Positions 1-8,611 are shown, counted from the stretch's first letter. The stretch is DNA of 64,000 bases from Halanaerobium sp. MA284_MarDTE_T2 (GCF_003337245.1 NZ_QPJE01000003.1:100880-164879), one strand, 5' to 3'. Notes: generated by a model from the letters alone, not told the origin. Translations and numbers: made by a program.

Positions 1-4
1 AAAA

Positions 5-1282
5 ATGAAAGAAAAAATATATGGAAATTATTTCAGTATAGATCAATCTGAACTTATAAATCAATTTGGCAGCATGAAAAATATCCGTGATCCAGATATA
101 GAACAGTTAAAAGAAATGATAAAAGATACACCTGTTGTAAAACTTGTGGATCGAATTTTAAAAGAAGCTGCTGCATTAAAGGCAAGTGACATTCACCTTG
201 AACCACAGGAAAATATATTTCAAATACGATATAGAATAGATGGAATGTTAAAAAAATACTATGAGCTGCCATTAGAAATTGCTGCTGCAGTGATTTCGCG
301 CATAAAAGTGATCTCTGGAATGGATATAACTGTAAGACATCTCCCTCAGGACGGTCGATTAGAGATTCCTATTGACAATATGAATTATGATTTAAGAATT
401 TCAGTAATCCCCACTATATATGGAGAAAAAGCTGTTTTGCGTCTTTTATCCAAAGACCTTTCACTTCTGTCTTTTTCAAAACTTGGATTTAATAATAAAA
501 AGATTAAGCAGCTGAAAAAAATATTACAGATAGGATCAGGTATTGTTCTTTTTGCAGGTCCAACCGGTAGTGGAAAAACCACCACATTATTTACCATGCT
601 TAGAGCACTGACAGCTGAAGGGATTAATATAATGACAGTTGAAGATCCTGTTGAATACAGGTTGAAGAATTTAAATCAAATAGAGGTAAATAAAAAAAGA
701 GGTATGACATTCCACATAGCTTTAAGATCTCTTTTGAGGCAGGATCCGGATATAATTATGATTGGGGAGATAAGAGATCAGGAAAGTGCAGAAATAGCTG
801 TTCGGGCTGCTGTAACAGGGCATCTTGTTTTCAGTACTATACATACAATTAATTCTGCTGCTGCAGTAAAAAGGCTGCTTGATATTGGCATTCCTGCTTA
901 TTTAATTTCTACAGCTCTTTCAGCAGTTATTTCTCAGAGGCTGTTAAGAACTTTGTGTTCTGCCTGTAAAATAAAAGATAAAGTTGATGATAAGTTGAGT
1001 GAAAAATTTCCACATTTAAAAAAAAAGATTATATACAGAAAAAAAGGATGTTCAGAATGTGGAGGCAGTGGTTATACAGGTAGAACTGCAGCAGCAGAAA
1101 TATTAATAGTTGATAAAAAGATAAGAAAACTGATAAATAATAATGCTTCAGAAGCAGCTATTCAGCAAGCTGCAGAACTTAATGGTATGGAGACATTATT
1201 AGAAAGCAGTGTGGATATTTTAGCAGATGGAAAAACTTCTCGACAGGAATTAATGCGTGTAATTGCAGCCAAAGGATGTTAA
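5..1282 (+). CDS. pilB: Type IV pilus / type II secretion assembly ATPase (PilB/GspE family)
   Basis: Cytoplasmic hexameric ATPase that powers pilin or pseudopilin assembly at the inner membrane. Visible: KASDIHLEP near residue 60, Walker A GPTGSGKT near 185, the Asp box TVEDPVEY near 210, Walker B with IMIGEIRD near 250, the His box STIHT, and a four-cysteine zinc site (CSAC near 318 and CSECGGSGYTGR near 350) typical of GspE/PilB. At 425 aa it lacks most of the roughly 150-residue N-terminal domain of full-length family members. The start lies 5 bases from the window edge, so a longer protein beginning outside the window cannot be excluded. It overlaps or abuts the platform gene and opens the visible part of the operon. 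Function is sure; whether the machine is a pilus or a secretion system is open. Confidence 0.93.
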   Translation: MKEKIYGNYFSIDQSELINQFGSMKNIRDPDIEQLKEMIKDTPVVKLVDRILKEAAALKASDIHLEPQENIFQIRYRIDGMLKKYYELPLEIAAAVISRIKVISGMDITVRHLPQDGRLEIPIDNMNYDLRISVIPTIYGEKAVLRLLSKDLSLLSFSKLGFNNKKIKQLKKILQIGSGIVLFAGPTGSGKTTTLFTMLRALTAEGINIMTVEDPVEYRLKNLNQIEVNKKRGMTFHIALRSLLRQDPDIIMIGEIRDQESAEIAVRAAVTGHLVFSTIHTINSAAAVKRLLDIGIPAYLISTALSAVISQRLLRTLCSACKIKDKVDDKLSEKFPHLKKKIIYRKKGCSECGGSGYTGRTAAAEILIVDKKIRKLINNNASEAAIQQAAELNGMETLLESSVDILADGKTSRQELMRVIAAKGC

Positions 1283-1284
1283 TA

Positions 1285-2334
1285 ATGAATCTGAAAAATT
1301 TGTTCAAACAAAAATTTAATTTAAAGCTTTTTTCTGGACAGATGTATATTCTGCTTGATTCAGGTCTTGACCTCAGGAGAGCTTTACTTGCTTTAAAAAA
1401 GCAGTTTAAAAACAATAAAGAAAAAAAGATAATCAATGAAATACTCAAAAATGTTGAGGCAGGGTCGTCACTGAATATCTCTCTGCAGAGTTCCAGCTTT
1501 AATTTTCCAAATTTTTACCTAAAAATAGTTAAAATTGGTGAAAAAACAGCCAGTTTGGCAGAAGTATTTCATAATTTAGAAAATTACTATATAAGACAGG
1601 AAAAACTAAAATCAGAAATTAAAAAGAGCAGTTTTTATCCTGTAACTGTATTAATAACTGTTTTTACAGCAGCGGTTTTTTTGATGACATATATTTTACC
1701 GGTTTTTTCTGATATATTTTCCGAGTTTGAAGGAGAACTTCCCCTGCTGACAGAGATAATGCTTAAAACTGCAGACTTACTGGAAGGCAATATTTTAATT
1801 ATTCTGCTGCTTATATTCCTGATTATTATTCTGCTAATTTTGCTAACTGCAGACAAAAAAACAGAAGATATACTTAAAATTTATCTGTTAAAAATACCGA
1901 TTATCGGAGAAATTTATAAAATTTCTATAATAGCTCGTTTATCATCCTATATGGCAGTTATTTTAGGCAGTGGTATTGGCCTGGTTGAGACATTAAAAAT
2001 GGCTGCAGATATGACAGACAACAAGGCTTATAGAGAGTTTCTGCATAAAAGCAGTGCAGAAATTTCACAGGGAGTTTCTCCTGTTAAAATATTTGCAAAA
2101 AGCAGTTTAATACCCGATATATTTTATTATTTCAGTGCAGTGGGGGCAGAAACCGGAAATTTAGAATATATGATGGAAAAGGCAGGTGATTATTATTATG
2201 AACTCTTAAGCAAAAAAACTGAAGGTTTATTACAATATCTAGAACCATCACTTATATTTATTACTGCAGTCTGTGTTGGGCTTATATCAGCTGCAGTAAT
2301 TATGCCAATGTTTCAGCTTTATTTGATTATTTAA
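1285..2334 (+). CDS. pilC: Inner-membrane platform protein (PilC/GspF family)
   Basis: Polytopic platform protein on which the assembly ATPase acts. The sequence shows the two-repeat GspF architecture: FSGQMYILLDSGLDLRRAL near the N-terminus and SYMAVILGSGIGLVETL in the second repeat, with hydrophobic segments around residues 115-140, 170-190 and 325-345. About 349 aa, slightly shorter than the usual 400. I chose the ATG at 1285 over the in-frame ATG at 1276 because AAAGGA at 1271-1276 lies 8 nt before it; the earlier ATG would sit inside the ribosome site. It starts 2 bases after the ATPase stop, so the two are translationally coupled. About 190 bases of noncoding DNA follow, holding a copy of the dispersed repeat. 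Confidence 0.92.
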   Translation: MNLKNLFKQKFNLKLFSGQMYILLDSGLDLRRALLALKKQFKNNKEKKIINEILKNVEAGSSLNISLQSSSFNFPNFYLKIVKIGEKTASLAEVFHNLENYYIRQEKLKSEIKKSSFYPVTVLITVFTAAVFLMTYILPVFSDIFSEFEGELPLLTEIMLKTADLLEGNILIILLLIFLIIILLILLTADKKTEDILKIYLLKIPIIGEIYKISIIARLSSYMAVILGSGIGLVETLKMAADMTDNKAYREFLHKSSAEISQGVSPVKIFAKSSLIPDIFYYFSAVGAETGNLEYMMEKAGDYYYELLSKKTEGLLQYLEPSLIFITAVCVGLISAAVIMPMFQLYLII

Positions 2335-2407
2335 TTCCTATGTTTTTTAATCATTTTATTTAGCAGTCAATAGTAAAAAATTTAAAGTTTACTGCTTTTC
2401 AAACTAC

Positions 2408-2500
2408 GCTGTAAAAAAGTTGAAGTAATATTGAATTTTTCAGTATATGAATCTTAACGAAATTTCTTTTATAGTTCTAAAATTAATTTTGGAGAAACTC
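2408..2500 (-). repeat. Degenerate, internally deleted copy of the dispersed inverted-repeat element
   Basis: Read on the - strand it begins GAGTTTCTCCAAAATT and ends TTTTTTACAGC, matching both ends of the larger element at 18907-19164. It shares the internal block TTTCGTTAAGATTCAT but lacks most of the middle. It lies in the gap between the platform gene and the major prepilin gene, where a promoter for the prepilin operon would be expected. Confidence 0.6.
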
Positions 2501-2525
2501 ATGTAAAAGAAAGGATGGAATAAAA

Positions 2526-2945
2526 TTGATAAAAAAAGAAAATGGTTTTACTCTGATTGAACTATTAATTGTAATTGTTGTGCTGGGTATTCTTGTCAGT
2601 ATTGCTGTGCCTGGATTAACAGGTGTTAAAAAAAGGGCAGATCTAGCTGTGGTAAAAAGCGATCTGCACAATATTATGCATAGTCTGGAATTATATTATC
2701 TTGATAATGAATCTTACCCTGTCCAATCTACTGCATCTTCCCTCTCGGCTGTTGCTGAAGATCTGGATGATTTGAAATTAAAGAAAAGTGCAGAAAATTA
2801 TCAGTATCAGACAGACAGTGCTTCAGAATCATCTGGAGCCGATAAATATCTGGTTTATTATGAAACAGAAGACAGCAAATTTTACTATACTTCTACAGAA
2901 GAAGCTAGTGTAGCAGGGCCAGCAGAAACTGCACCAGCAATTTAA
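2526..2945 (+). CDS. Major prepilin / pseudopilin with class III signal peptide (GspG/PilA-like)
   Basis: Probable main pilin or pseudopilin. Residues 1-7 form a short charged leader ending in glycine, followed by FTLIELLIVIVVLGILVSIA, the classic prepilin peptidase site and hydrophobic assembly helix with Glu at +5. The rest (139 aa in total) is a small globular domain with a Ser/Ala-rich end. The TTG start at 2526 is supported by AAAGGATGG about 8 nt upstream; no ATG fits the short leader. It follows a gap of about 190 bases and so may have its own promoter, consistent with higher expression than the four minor prepilins that follow. Confidence 0.9.
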   Translation: MIKKENGFTLIELLIVIVVLGILVSIAVPGLTGVKKRADLAVVKSDLHNIMHSLELYYLDNESYPVQSTASSLSAVAEDLDDLKLKKSAENYQYQTDSASESSGADKYLVYYETEDSKFYYTSTEEASVAGPAETAPAI

Positions 2946-2957
2946 GTAAATAAAATA

Positions 2958-3443
2958 ATGATAAAAAATAAACTAAATAAAAACAGCGGTTTTACACTTT
3001 TAGAAGTTATGCTGGTAATTATAATTATCGGAACTGTCAGCATTTTTATTCCGAATCTAAAAGAAAGCAGAGAAAATTATGAGCTAAAAAGAACAATATC
3101 TGTGCTAAAAGCAGATTTAAGATGGGCCAGAGCTGAAGCTATTTTAAAAAATAAAAAATATGTTTTTAGAATATACACCATTTCTAATGGAGATAAAATA
3201 CCATATTATTTTTATACTGAAGAAAATGATCAGAAAATCATAAAGAGAAGAGGATATTATTCAGCTGAGCTCCTCTTATATAAAACTATAAATTTGCAGC
3301 TGATAGAAGATGAATATTATGAATGGATAAGATTTATGGGTTCAGGTATGGCCAGAGGAGGTACTATAGGGCTTTCTTATCCCGGAGGAGAAATATATTC
3401 GCTGACAGTAAATCAGCTGGGGAGGGTTAGAAGTGAAAAATAG
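2958..3443 (+). CDS. Minor prepilin, GspH/FimT-like
   Basis: 161-aa protein with prepilin leader KNSG before FTLLEVMLVIIIIG. The segment LKADLRWARAEAILKNK at about residues 49-65 is characteristic of GspH/FimT minor pseudopilins, which sit at the tip and help start the fibre. It is 12 bases downstream of the major prepilin and overlaps the next gene by 11 bases, so it belongs to a tightly coupled minor-pilin set. Assignment to the prepilin superfamily is certain; the GspH label rests on the WARAEA-like helix and gene order. Confidence 0.85.
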   Translation: MIKNKLNKNSGFTLLEVMLVIIIIGTVSIFIPNLKESRENYELKRTISVLKADLRWARAEAILKNKKYVFRIYTISNGDKIPYYFYTEENDQKIIKRRGYYSAELLLYKTINLQLIEDEYYEWIRFMGSGMARGGTIGLSYPGGEIYSLTVNQLGRVRSEK

Positions 3444-3855
3444 TAGAGGATTTAGTCTGCTGGAGGTAATAATTTCAATTTCACTTGCTGGAATTGTAAT
3501 GACTGTTTTCAGTAGAACTATAAAAACAGGACTTAATGTACAGACATTTTTAGAAAACAAAAACAGTGCGGTTAATTTTGCTGAGTCAGTGATTGAAACT
3601 TTAAGAAAAGAAAAAATTGATTTACAAAAATACACCGGTGATAACAAATTATCTGCTGTAAGAAATATAAAAATTTTGGAAGAAGCAGGACTGGAAAAAG
3701 ATATTGATGCCGCTTCATTAAAAGTGACTCCTTATAGAGCAGATGGCAGAATTTACAGCGGACTTTATAAACTTAAGATTACTGTAAATTACAGGTGTAA
3801 AAACAAAGAAAAAAAGTATCACCTTATAACTCTGCTCAGAAACGAAGGGGGCTGA
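3433..3855 (+). CDS. Minor prepilin, GspI-like
   Basis: 140-aa prepilin-like protein with a very short leader (MKNSRG) followed by FSLLEVIISISLAGIVMTVF. Position as second of the H-I-J order suggests the GspI role, one of the small tip pseudopilins. The GTG start at 3433 lies within the preceding gene's end and is preceded by GGGGAGGG, a strong ribosome site; no other start keeps the short leader. C-terminal beta-strand-rich region without recognisable motifs. Confidence 0.8.
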   Translation: MKNSRGFSLLEVIISISLAGIVMTVFSRTIKTGLNVQTFLENKNSAVNFAESVIETLRKEKIDLQKYTGDNKLSAVRNIKILEEAGLEKDIDAASLKVTPYRADGRIYSGLYKLKITVNYRCKNKEKKYHLITLLRNEGG

Positions 3856-3858
3856 TAT

Positions 3859-4368
3859 ATGGAAAATAATAATGGATTAAAATTTGGTAATAATAAAGGT
3901 TTTACTCTTCTAGAAATACTGTTGGCATTAACTATTACTGCTGTTTTAACGATTTCATTTCTGCAGATTATTTCACTGATCTACAGAGATCATAATCTCC
4001 TAAATAAAAGGCTGGGCCATCAGATGGACGGTCATTTAGCAGTAGACTACATATTTACAAAAATAAAAATGGCAGAAATAGTAGATATACCGGATAAAAA
4101 CACACTGGAAGTATATACATATATTGATGGAGAAAAAAGGTGGCTTAAATTTTATATATATCAGAGCGAAGGTATAAAAAAATTGGGCCAGAGCCAGGGT
4201 TCAGCCAGTATAGAAAACAGGGATTATTCTCGTGTAACATCAATAATTGATAATATTGAAGAAGTAAAATTTAAAAAATTAAGTAATAAAGAGCTGGTAT
4301 TAATAGAAATTGAATACAGAGATAAAAATAGAAAATATACATATAAAAAAATAGCTTCTGTTTTTTAA
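3859..4368 (+). CDS. Minor prepilin, GspJ-like
   Basis: 169-aa prepilin. Leader NNKG precedes FTLLEILLALTITAVLTISF. The stretch IISLIYRDHNLLNKRLGHQMDGHLAVDYIFTKIKMAE resembles the GspJ/PilW arrangement in which the long helix runs into an R/K-rich amphipathic segment; this likeness is by eye. It starts 3 bases after the GspI-like gene with AAGGGGG as ribosome site. Together with its neighbours it would form the tip complex of the fibre. Confidence 0.8.
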   Translation: MENNNGLKFGNNKGFTLLEILLALTITAVLTISFLQIISLIYRDHNLLNKRLGHQMDGHLAVDYIFTKIKMAEIVDIPDKNTLEVYTYIDGEKRWLKFYIYQSEGIKKLGQSQGSASIENRDYSRVTSIIDNIEEVKFKKLSNKELVLIEIEYRDKNRKYTYKKIASVF

Positions 4369-4399
4369 TAATACTTTAAATAAGAGCAGGGTGATTAAT

Positions 4400-4801
4400 T
4401 TGCACAGGCAGTATGGATATATATTGATTTTTAATATGCTAATCATTTCTCTTCTGGGAATATTTATTCCAGTTCTGGCACAGAATAATTATATAAATTA
4501 TCAGCTGAGTAAAAATAAAGATATATCTGCCCGCGAAATACAGGCAGCTGAAGGAGGAGGTGAATACATATTATATCTACTTGAAAATGATTTAGAAATT
4601 CAAAAAAATTTCAGTTTAACAGTTGATAAAAATATTAGTCTGGACTGCAGTTTTGATAGTGATAATTTAAATGGAGAAGAAGTATATATATTTAAATGCA
4701 GAAACAATACTAAAAACTGCTGTCAGCTTACTATGGTAATTAATAAAAAGAACCTTAAAATAATCGATAAAAAAATAACTAGAGGTGATAGAAATGTTTA
4801 A
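4400..4801 (+). CDS. PilX/GspK-like membrane-anchored minor pilin
   Basis: About 133 aa with one N-terminal hydrophobic helix (IFNMLIISLLGIFIPVLA) but no Gly-Phe prepilin cleavage motif. After it comes REIQAAEGGGEYILY, which resembles the QAAEAG signature following the helix in PilX and GspK proteins. I prefer TTG at 4400 to GTG at 4391, since GCAGGGTGAT at 4387-4396 works as ribosome site for the later codon and the GTG is part of it. Lack of a recognisable cleavage site is odd for the family. Position after G-H-I-J supports a K-like role, but the call is tentative. Confidence 0.6.
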   Translation: MHRQYGYILIFNMLIISLLGIFIPVLAQNNYINYQLSKNKDISAREIQAAEGGGEYILYLLENDLEIQKNFSLTVDKNISLDCSFDSDNLNGEEVYIFKCRNNTKNCCQLTMVINKKNLKIIDKKITRGDRNV

Positions 4802-5543
4802 AAAAAATATATCGATTATAATTCCTATGAATGATGATATTAAGTATTTGACTGCAAAGTATGATGATAAAAAAATAACTTCAATAGAAGGAATAAAAAA
4901 TATTAATTCTTTAGAAAAGTTAAAGATATTGAACTTAAACTGCCGGCATGTAATTTTAATACCTGCGGAAAAGATTTATCTTTCATCTCATATTATTAAA
5001 AAGAAAGAAAATGAAGACATAAAAGTAGCTGAAAAATCATTTTATGAAAAGTATAATAAGAACAATATCGATTTAATAAATGATTATTATTATGATTCAA
5101 TTCATTTTGCTGATCCAGAAAATAAAAACAATTTAAATTTGAAACTGCTGGCAGTGGAAAAAGAATATATAGATAGTCTGACAAAAAATCTAGATAAATA
5201 TCCAAATAATTATTTGGTAACAGCACTTCCGACAGCTCTATATTCACTAAACAAAAAATTTATAAAGCAGAATAATTACATATTTTATTATAAAATCGGA
5301 TGCAGTTATACAATTACTGCAGATTATAAAAATACCCTTGATTTGCTTCATTCACAGATTAAAGAAGAAAATATAGAACGCGAAATCAAAAAAATTAGAA
5401 AATATTATTTGAACAAAAAAAATACTGATATGGCAGTAATTGAAGGAGGCCCTGAGCTTTTTAATTTAGGGAAATTCAAAAATATTGATAAAGATGAGTT
5501 TATATTTTTGGCATCACTGCTCTGGGGGGTAAATGAATGGTAG
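4794..5543 (+). CDS. PilM/GspL-like cytoplasmic assembly protein (divergent)
   Basis: About 249 aa, no membrane segment. HVILIPAEKIYLSSHII and the later LKLLAVEKEYIDSLTKNLDKY resemble the two halves of the cytoplasmic domain of GspL/PilM (the strand carrying the VLLPG-like motif, and the strand before the central helix). The nucleotide-binding motifs of true PilM are not evident and the protein is shorter than PilM (about 350 aa). Its place directly before PilN-, PilO- and PilP-like genes argues for this role. Start ATG 4794 has AGAGGTGAT just upstream; GTG 4785 lies inside that site. Function is inferred mainly from order. Confidence 0.6.
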   Translation: MFKKNISIIIPMNDDIKYLTAKYDDKKITSIEGIKNINSLEKLKILNLNCRHVILIPAEKIYLSSHIIKKKENEDIKVAEKSFYEKYNKNNIDLINDYYYDSIHFADPENKNNLNLKLLAVEKEYIDSLTKNLDKYPNNYLVTALPTALYSLNKKFIKQNNYIFYYKIGCSYTITADYKNTLDLLHSQIKEENIEREIKKIRKYYLNKKNTDMAVIEGGPELFNLGKFKNIDKDEFIFLASLLWGVNEW

Positions 5544-6007
5544 TTCTTTTAAAGAGCAGAGAAATATCTTATCATGATATAATAACAAAAGTAGTTGTGC
5601 TATTGCTCGTTATTTTAACAGCCGCAGTATTTATCTTTAATTACATAATAGCAAATAGAGTTGATAATTTAAAAAATCAAATTTCTCATGTTTCCACATT
5701 AAAAAATAAATACAGCTATATGTTAAAAAATAACAAGAAAACATCTATAAAAAAAGGAGAAGCCTTAGATAAAAGTGATATTATCGAAAGTATAATAAAT
5801 ATACCGGAAAAGATGAGTTTTGATTATCTGCTGGTTGACTCAAAATTAATTGAAATACAGGGAAAAACAGTTAATAGAATGGAAATATTAAACTACACAA
5901 AACAGTTAAAATCAAACACTATGATAAAAAGTGTAAAACTCAAGAAAATTAACAAATATACCAGCTATCAGTTTACACTGGAGGCTGCATTGAATGAAAG
6001 GAAATAA
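5537..6007 (+). CDS. PilN-like inner-membrane assembly protein
   Basis: 156 aa: short cytoplasmic N-terminus, one transmembrane helix at about residues 20-41 (VVVLLLVILTAAVFIFNYII), then a coiled-coil-prone segment (NRVDNLKNQISHVSTLKNKY) and a small ferredoxin-like fold. This is the usual layout of PilN, which links PilM to PilO in the alignment complex. The end LKSNTMIKSVKLKKI fits PilN's last strand pair. It overlaps the PilM-like gene by 7 bases and the PilO-like gene by 14. Sequence similarity to PilN is weak by eye; architecture and order carry the call. Confidence 0.65.
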   Translation: MVVLLKSREISYHDIITKVVVLLLVILTAAVFIFNYIIANRVDNLKNQISHVSTLKNKYSYMLKNNKKTSIKKGEALDKSDIIESIINIPEKMSFDYLLVDSKLIEIQGKTVNRMEILNYTKQLKSNTMIKSVKLKKINKYTSYQFTLEAALNERK

Positions 6008-6482
6008 TACGAAAACAAAAACATATCTGATTTATATTCTGATAGCAGCTCTTTTTGCATTTCTTATTATAATGATATTTAATTTTAAAGAAAGCTATGC
6101 TAAAAAAATACATTTTGAGAAAAAATTAACAAAAGAAAAAATAATTTTAACAAAATATAAAGAAAAAATTAAAAACAGCAAATCACATAATAGCAAAAAC
6201 AATCAAAATAACACTCCAGCTCAGAGCAGGGCAGATTACTTAAATGAAATACTAAAACTGCTGGAAGACAACAACCTGGAGTTAATATCCTATGATTCTG
6301 ATAAGAAATTGCTGATTTTAAATTTGCGCGGTAATTTTAATAGTATACTTAGATTTCTTCATAAAATAGAAAAACAAAAAGATAATCTACAGTGTAAGAA
6401 AGTTAAATTAAAAAAAGGTAAAAATTCGCTTTACATATATCTGCAGCTGGAATATTTAGAGCTGATGTCTGATGAAAAATAA
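5994..6482 (+). CDS. PilO-like inner-membrane assembly protein
   Basis: 162 aa with one transmembrane helix at about residues 11-29, a lysine-rich coiled-coil-like linker, then a domain containing LNEILKLLEDNNLELISYD and GNFNSILRFLHKIEKQ. The latter resembles the PilO signature in which a helix precedes the final beta strands (a small domain also found in GspM). It would pair with the PilN-like protein in the periplasm to hold the secretin and platform in register. Overlaps both neighbours. Confidence 0.65.
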   Translation: MKGNNTKTKTYLIYILIAALFAFLIIMIFNFKESYAKKIHFEKKLTKEKIILTKYKEKIKNSKSHNSKNNQNNTPAQSRADYLNEILKLLEDNNLELISYDSDKKLLILNLRGNFNSILRFLHKIEKQKDNLQCKKVKLKKGKNSLYIYLQLEYLELMSDEK

Positions 6483-7176
6483 AAAACTTATAATTTCAAT
6501 TACAATTTTGATTTTCATTTTAGTAACATATCTGTTTTACAGTAATTTTTCGAATAGCGAAAAATATTTAATACAGGAAAAACCACCAGAAAATAATTTG
6601 AAAATTAGCAGAAAGTCCAGAGATAAAACTGAAAATATGAATACCAGTACTGCTTCAGAACTAGATACAGATAAAAACTTTTTAGATTCAGAAGATTTAA
6701 AAGAAAAAGATAAAAGCAGCAGAGCTAATATTAAAAATACTAATAATAAAACAGAAGAAAAAGCAGTTTTAAGAAAAGCTATCTATACATTCCACAATGA
6801 AAAAGATCCATTTTTTAAAGATTCAGATACAGAAAAAAGTAAAAAAGAAAATTATAATAAAAATTATGCAGAAGAAAAAATTAAAGAAGATAAAAACAAT
6901 ACAGAACAGAACAGATCCACAGAAGAAACAAATAAAATTGAAAATGAAAATAAAAATACCAGAAAAAAGATTATAGAAATTCCTTTTGTTTTAAAAGGAA
7001 TAATTGGAGATAAGGATAAAAGATATGCTGTTATATCTTATAAAGACAGAACTGAAGTTAAAAAAGCCAATGAAAAGATAGACTATTTTTTGATAACAAA
7101 AATAAAAGACAGCAGTATTGAAATTGAATATCAAGATTACAAACATGAAATATTTATCTGGAGGCATCAAAAATGA
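6472..7176 (+). CDS. PilP/GspC-like membrane protein with long charged linker
   Basis: 234 aa. A transmembrane anchor at about residues 5-22 is followed by about 130 residues of low-complexity Lys/Glu/Asn/Asp/Ser sequence and a compact C-terminal domain (IEIPFVLKGIIGDKDKRYAVI, then the ending EIFIWRHQK). That domain resembles the beta-rich HR domain of GspC/PilP that binds the secretin N-domains: 'lkGiigd...yAvi' is the typical strand pair. The unusually long linker is mostly A-rich codons and would span the periplasm. It ends 4 bases into the secretin gene, again indicating coupling. Tentative on detail. Confidence 0.6.
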   Translation: MKNKKLIISITILIFILVTYLFYSNFSNSEKYLIQEKPPENNLKISRKSRDKTENMNTSTASELDTDKNFLDSEDLKEKDKSSRANIKNTNNKTEEKAVLRKAIYTFHNEKDPFFKDSDTEKSKKENYNKNYAEEKIKEDKNNTEQNRSTEETNKIENENKNTRKKIIEIPFVLKGIIGDKDKRYAVISYKDRTEVKKANEKIDYFLITKIKDSSIEIEYQDYKHEIFIWRHQK

Positions 7177-8543
7177 CGGCTGATTTAATATGGAAATATA
7201 TTATAATAATATTGATTACAGTATTCCTGCAGGTTCTGATTATTATACCAGCAGAATCTGCTCCTGATAATTTTAACAAAAAAATAGATTTAAATTTGAG
7301 AGATGTAGAATTAGAAACAGCTTTTATGATGCTGGCAGATCTGGCTGATATAAATCTTATATGTGATAAGTCAGTGAAAGGAACTATTACTCTGCAGCTT
7401 AAAGATGTTAGTTTTAAAGATGCGCTGACAATGATTGTAGGCAGCTTTGATCTGGATTATTCTACAGCATACAATACGATATTTATTAGTACAGAAGATA
7501 AAATAAGAGAAAAAGAAAATACTGCTGTCGAAAAAATATTTACTTTAAAATATATAACTGCAGAAAATGCAGCAGAACTGCTTAAAAAGCAGTTTGAACA
7601 GATAGAATTTTATGAACTGAGAAACGGAAGAATATTGATGAGAGGCAGCGATTTTGCAGTAAAAAGATGCGGGAAGATTATTAAAGAGATAGATATTCCT
7701 CTAAAACAGGTTCTTATAACAGCTCGTGTAGAAGAAATAAGCAGAAATAAAATAAAGGAGCTGGGAGTACAGCCCGATCAGCTGACAAAACTAAATATTA
7801 TTAAAGATAAAAATGAAAAGATTGAAAAATTAGAATTAAGCTGGCCGGAAACTTTAAAGATGCTGGAAGAAAAAGGGGCAGCCACTCTTTTAGCAAACCC
7901 GTCTCTGATGACAGTAGATAGAAAAAAAGCCAAACTTTTGATTGGAGATCAAATACCTGTTAAATTGGAGAGGGTAGAATCAGATAAAACTGTCTCCACA
8001 ATAGAATACATAGATGCAGGTATAATACTTGAATTTTTGCCCAGAATAATTAACAAAAAACAGATAATGCTCAATATACAGCCGGCTGTCAACAGCATTG
8101 GACAGACGCTTAGTGAGGGACTGCCTGCTGTTAATTCTCGCAAAGCAGAAACAACAGTAATACTTGAAGATGGGCAGACATTTGCTATTGGTGGGCTTAT
8201 TAAAGAAAACATTGTTAAAAACAAAATAGATATACCGGTAATTTCTGATATTCCTGTATTGGGAAAATTATTTAGTTCTGAAGAAAAATCAGAAATGCAC
8301 ACAGAGCTTATGATATTTATTACTCCGAAAATTATAGAAACAAAAAAAATAGTAGATGTCAATAAAACCAATAAAAAAGAGGAAATTAATAAAGATAAAC
8401 AAGGCGGTTTTTCTGCATCAAAAGCAGAAACAATAATAAAGAAATATAAAAATAAAAAAGAGAGTGAAAAAACAAAAAATAACAAGAAAGAATTTATTGA
8501 TTTAACAGAAAAAGAAATAAAAGAACTGCTGCAAAAACAGTAA
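7173..8543 (+). CDS. Secretin, outer-membrane pore of the pilus/secretion system (PilQ/GspD family)
   Basis: 456 aa. N-terminal membrane/signal segment (residues about 8-27), STN-like domain (LNLRDVELETAFMMLADLAD near 36), a second N-domain (FTLKYITAENAAELLKKQF near 124), then the secretin core with NPSLMTVDRKKAKLLIGDQ near 240, TVILEDGQTFAIGGLI near 325, and VISDIPVLGKLF near 350, which form the conserved barrel motifs. A Lys-rich tail of about 70 residues is unusual. Secretins need an outer membrane, so the gene supports a diderm envelope. It is the last gene of the operon; a strong terminator follows at 8575-8604. Confidence 0.93.
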   Translation: MTADLIWKYIIIILITVFLQVLIIIPAESAPDNFNKKIDLNLRDVELETAFMMLADLADINLICDKSVKGTITLQLKDVSFKDALTMIVGSFDLDYSTAYNTIFISTEDKIREKENTAVEKIFTLKYITAENAAELLKKQFEQIEFYELRNGRILMRGSDFAVKRCGKIIKEIDIPLKQVLITARVEEISRNKIKELGVQPDQLTKLNIIKDKNEKIEKLELSWPETLKMLEEKGAATLLANPSLMTVDRKKAKLLIGDQIPVKLERVESDKTVSTIEYIDAGIILEFLPRIINKKQIMLNIQPAVNSIGQTLSEGLPAVNSRKAETTVILEDGQTFAIGGLIKENIVKNKIDIPVISDIPVLGKLFSSEEKSEMHTELMIFITPKIIETKKIVDVNKTNKKEEINKDKQGGFSASKAETIIKKYKNKKESEKTKNNKKEFIDLTEKEIKELLQKQ

Positions 8544-8574
8544 TAGAGGATATTTATCAGTTTTATAGAAGCAT

Positions 8575-8604
8575 AATTCAGGGGAAACCCTGAATTTTCT
8601 TTTT
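8575..8604 (+). terminator. Rho-independent terminator of the pilus operon
   Basis: AATTCAGGG, loop GAAA, CCCTGAATT, then TTCTTTTT. The 9-bp stem with a GNRA-type tetraloop and U-rich tail lies 32 bases after the secretin stop. Confidence 0.9.
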
Positions 8605-8611
8605 AATAAAT

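Noticed and set aside
7949..8485. 178-codon open frame on the - strand
   Set aside because: It lies wholly within the secretin gene, has a Phe/Ser/Leu-rich composition typical of antisense shadows and no start signal.
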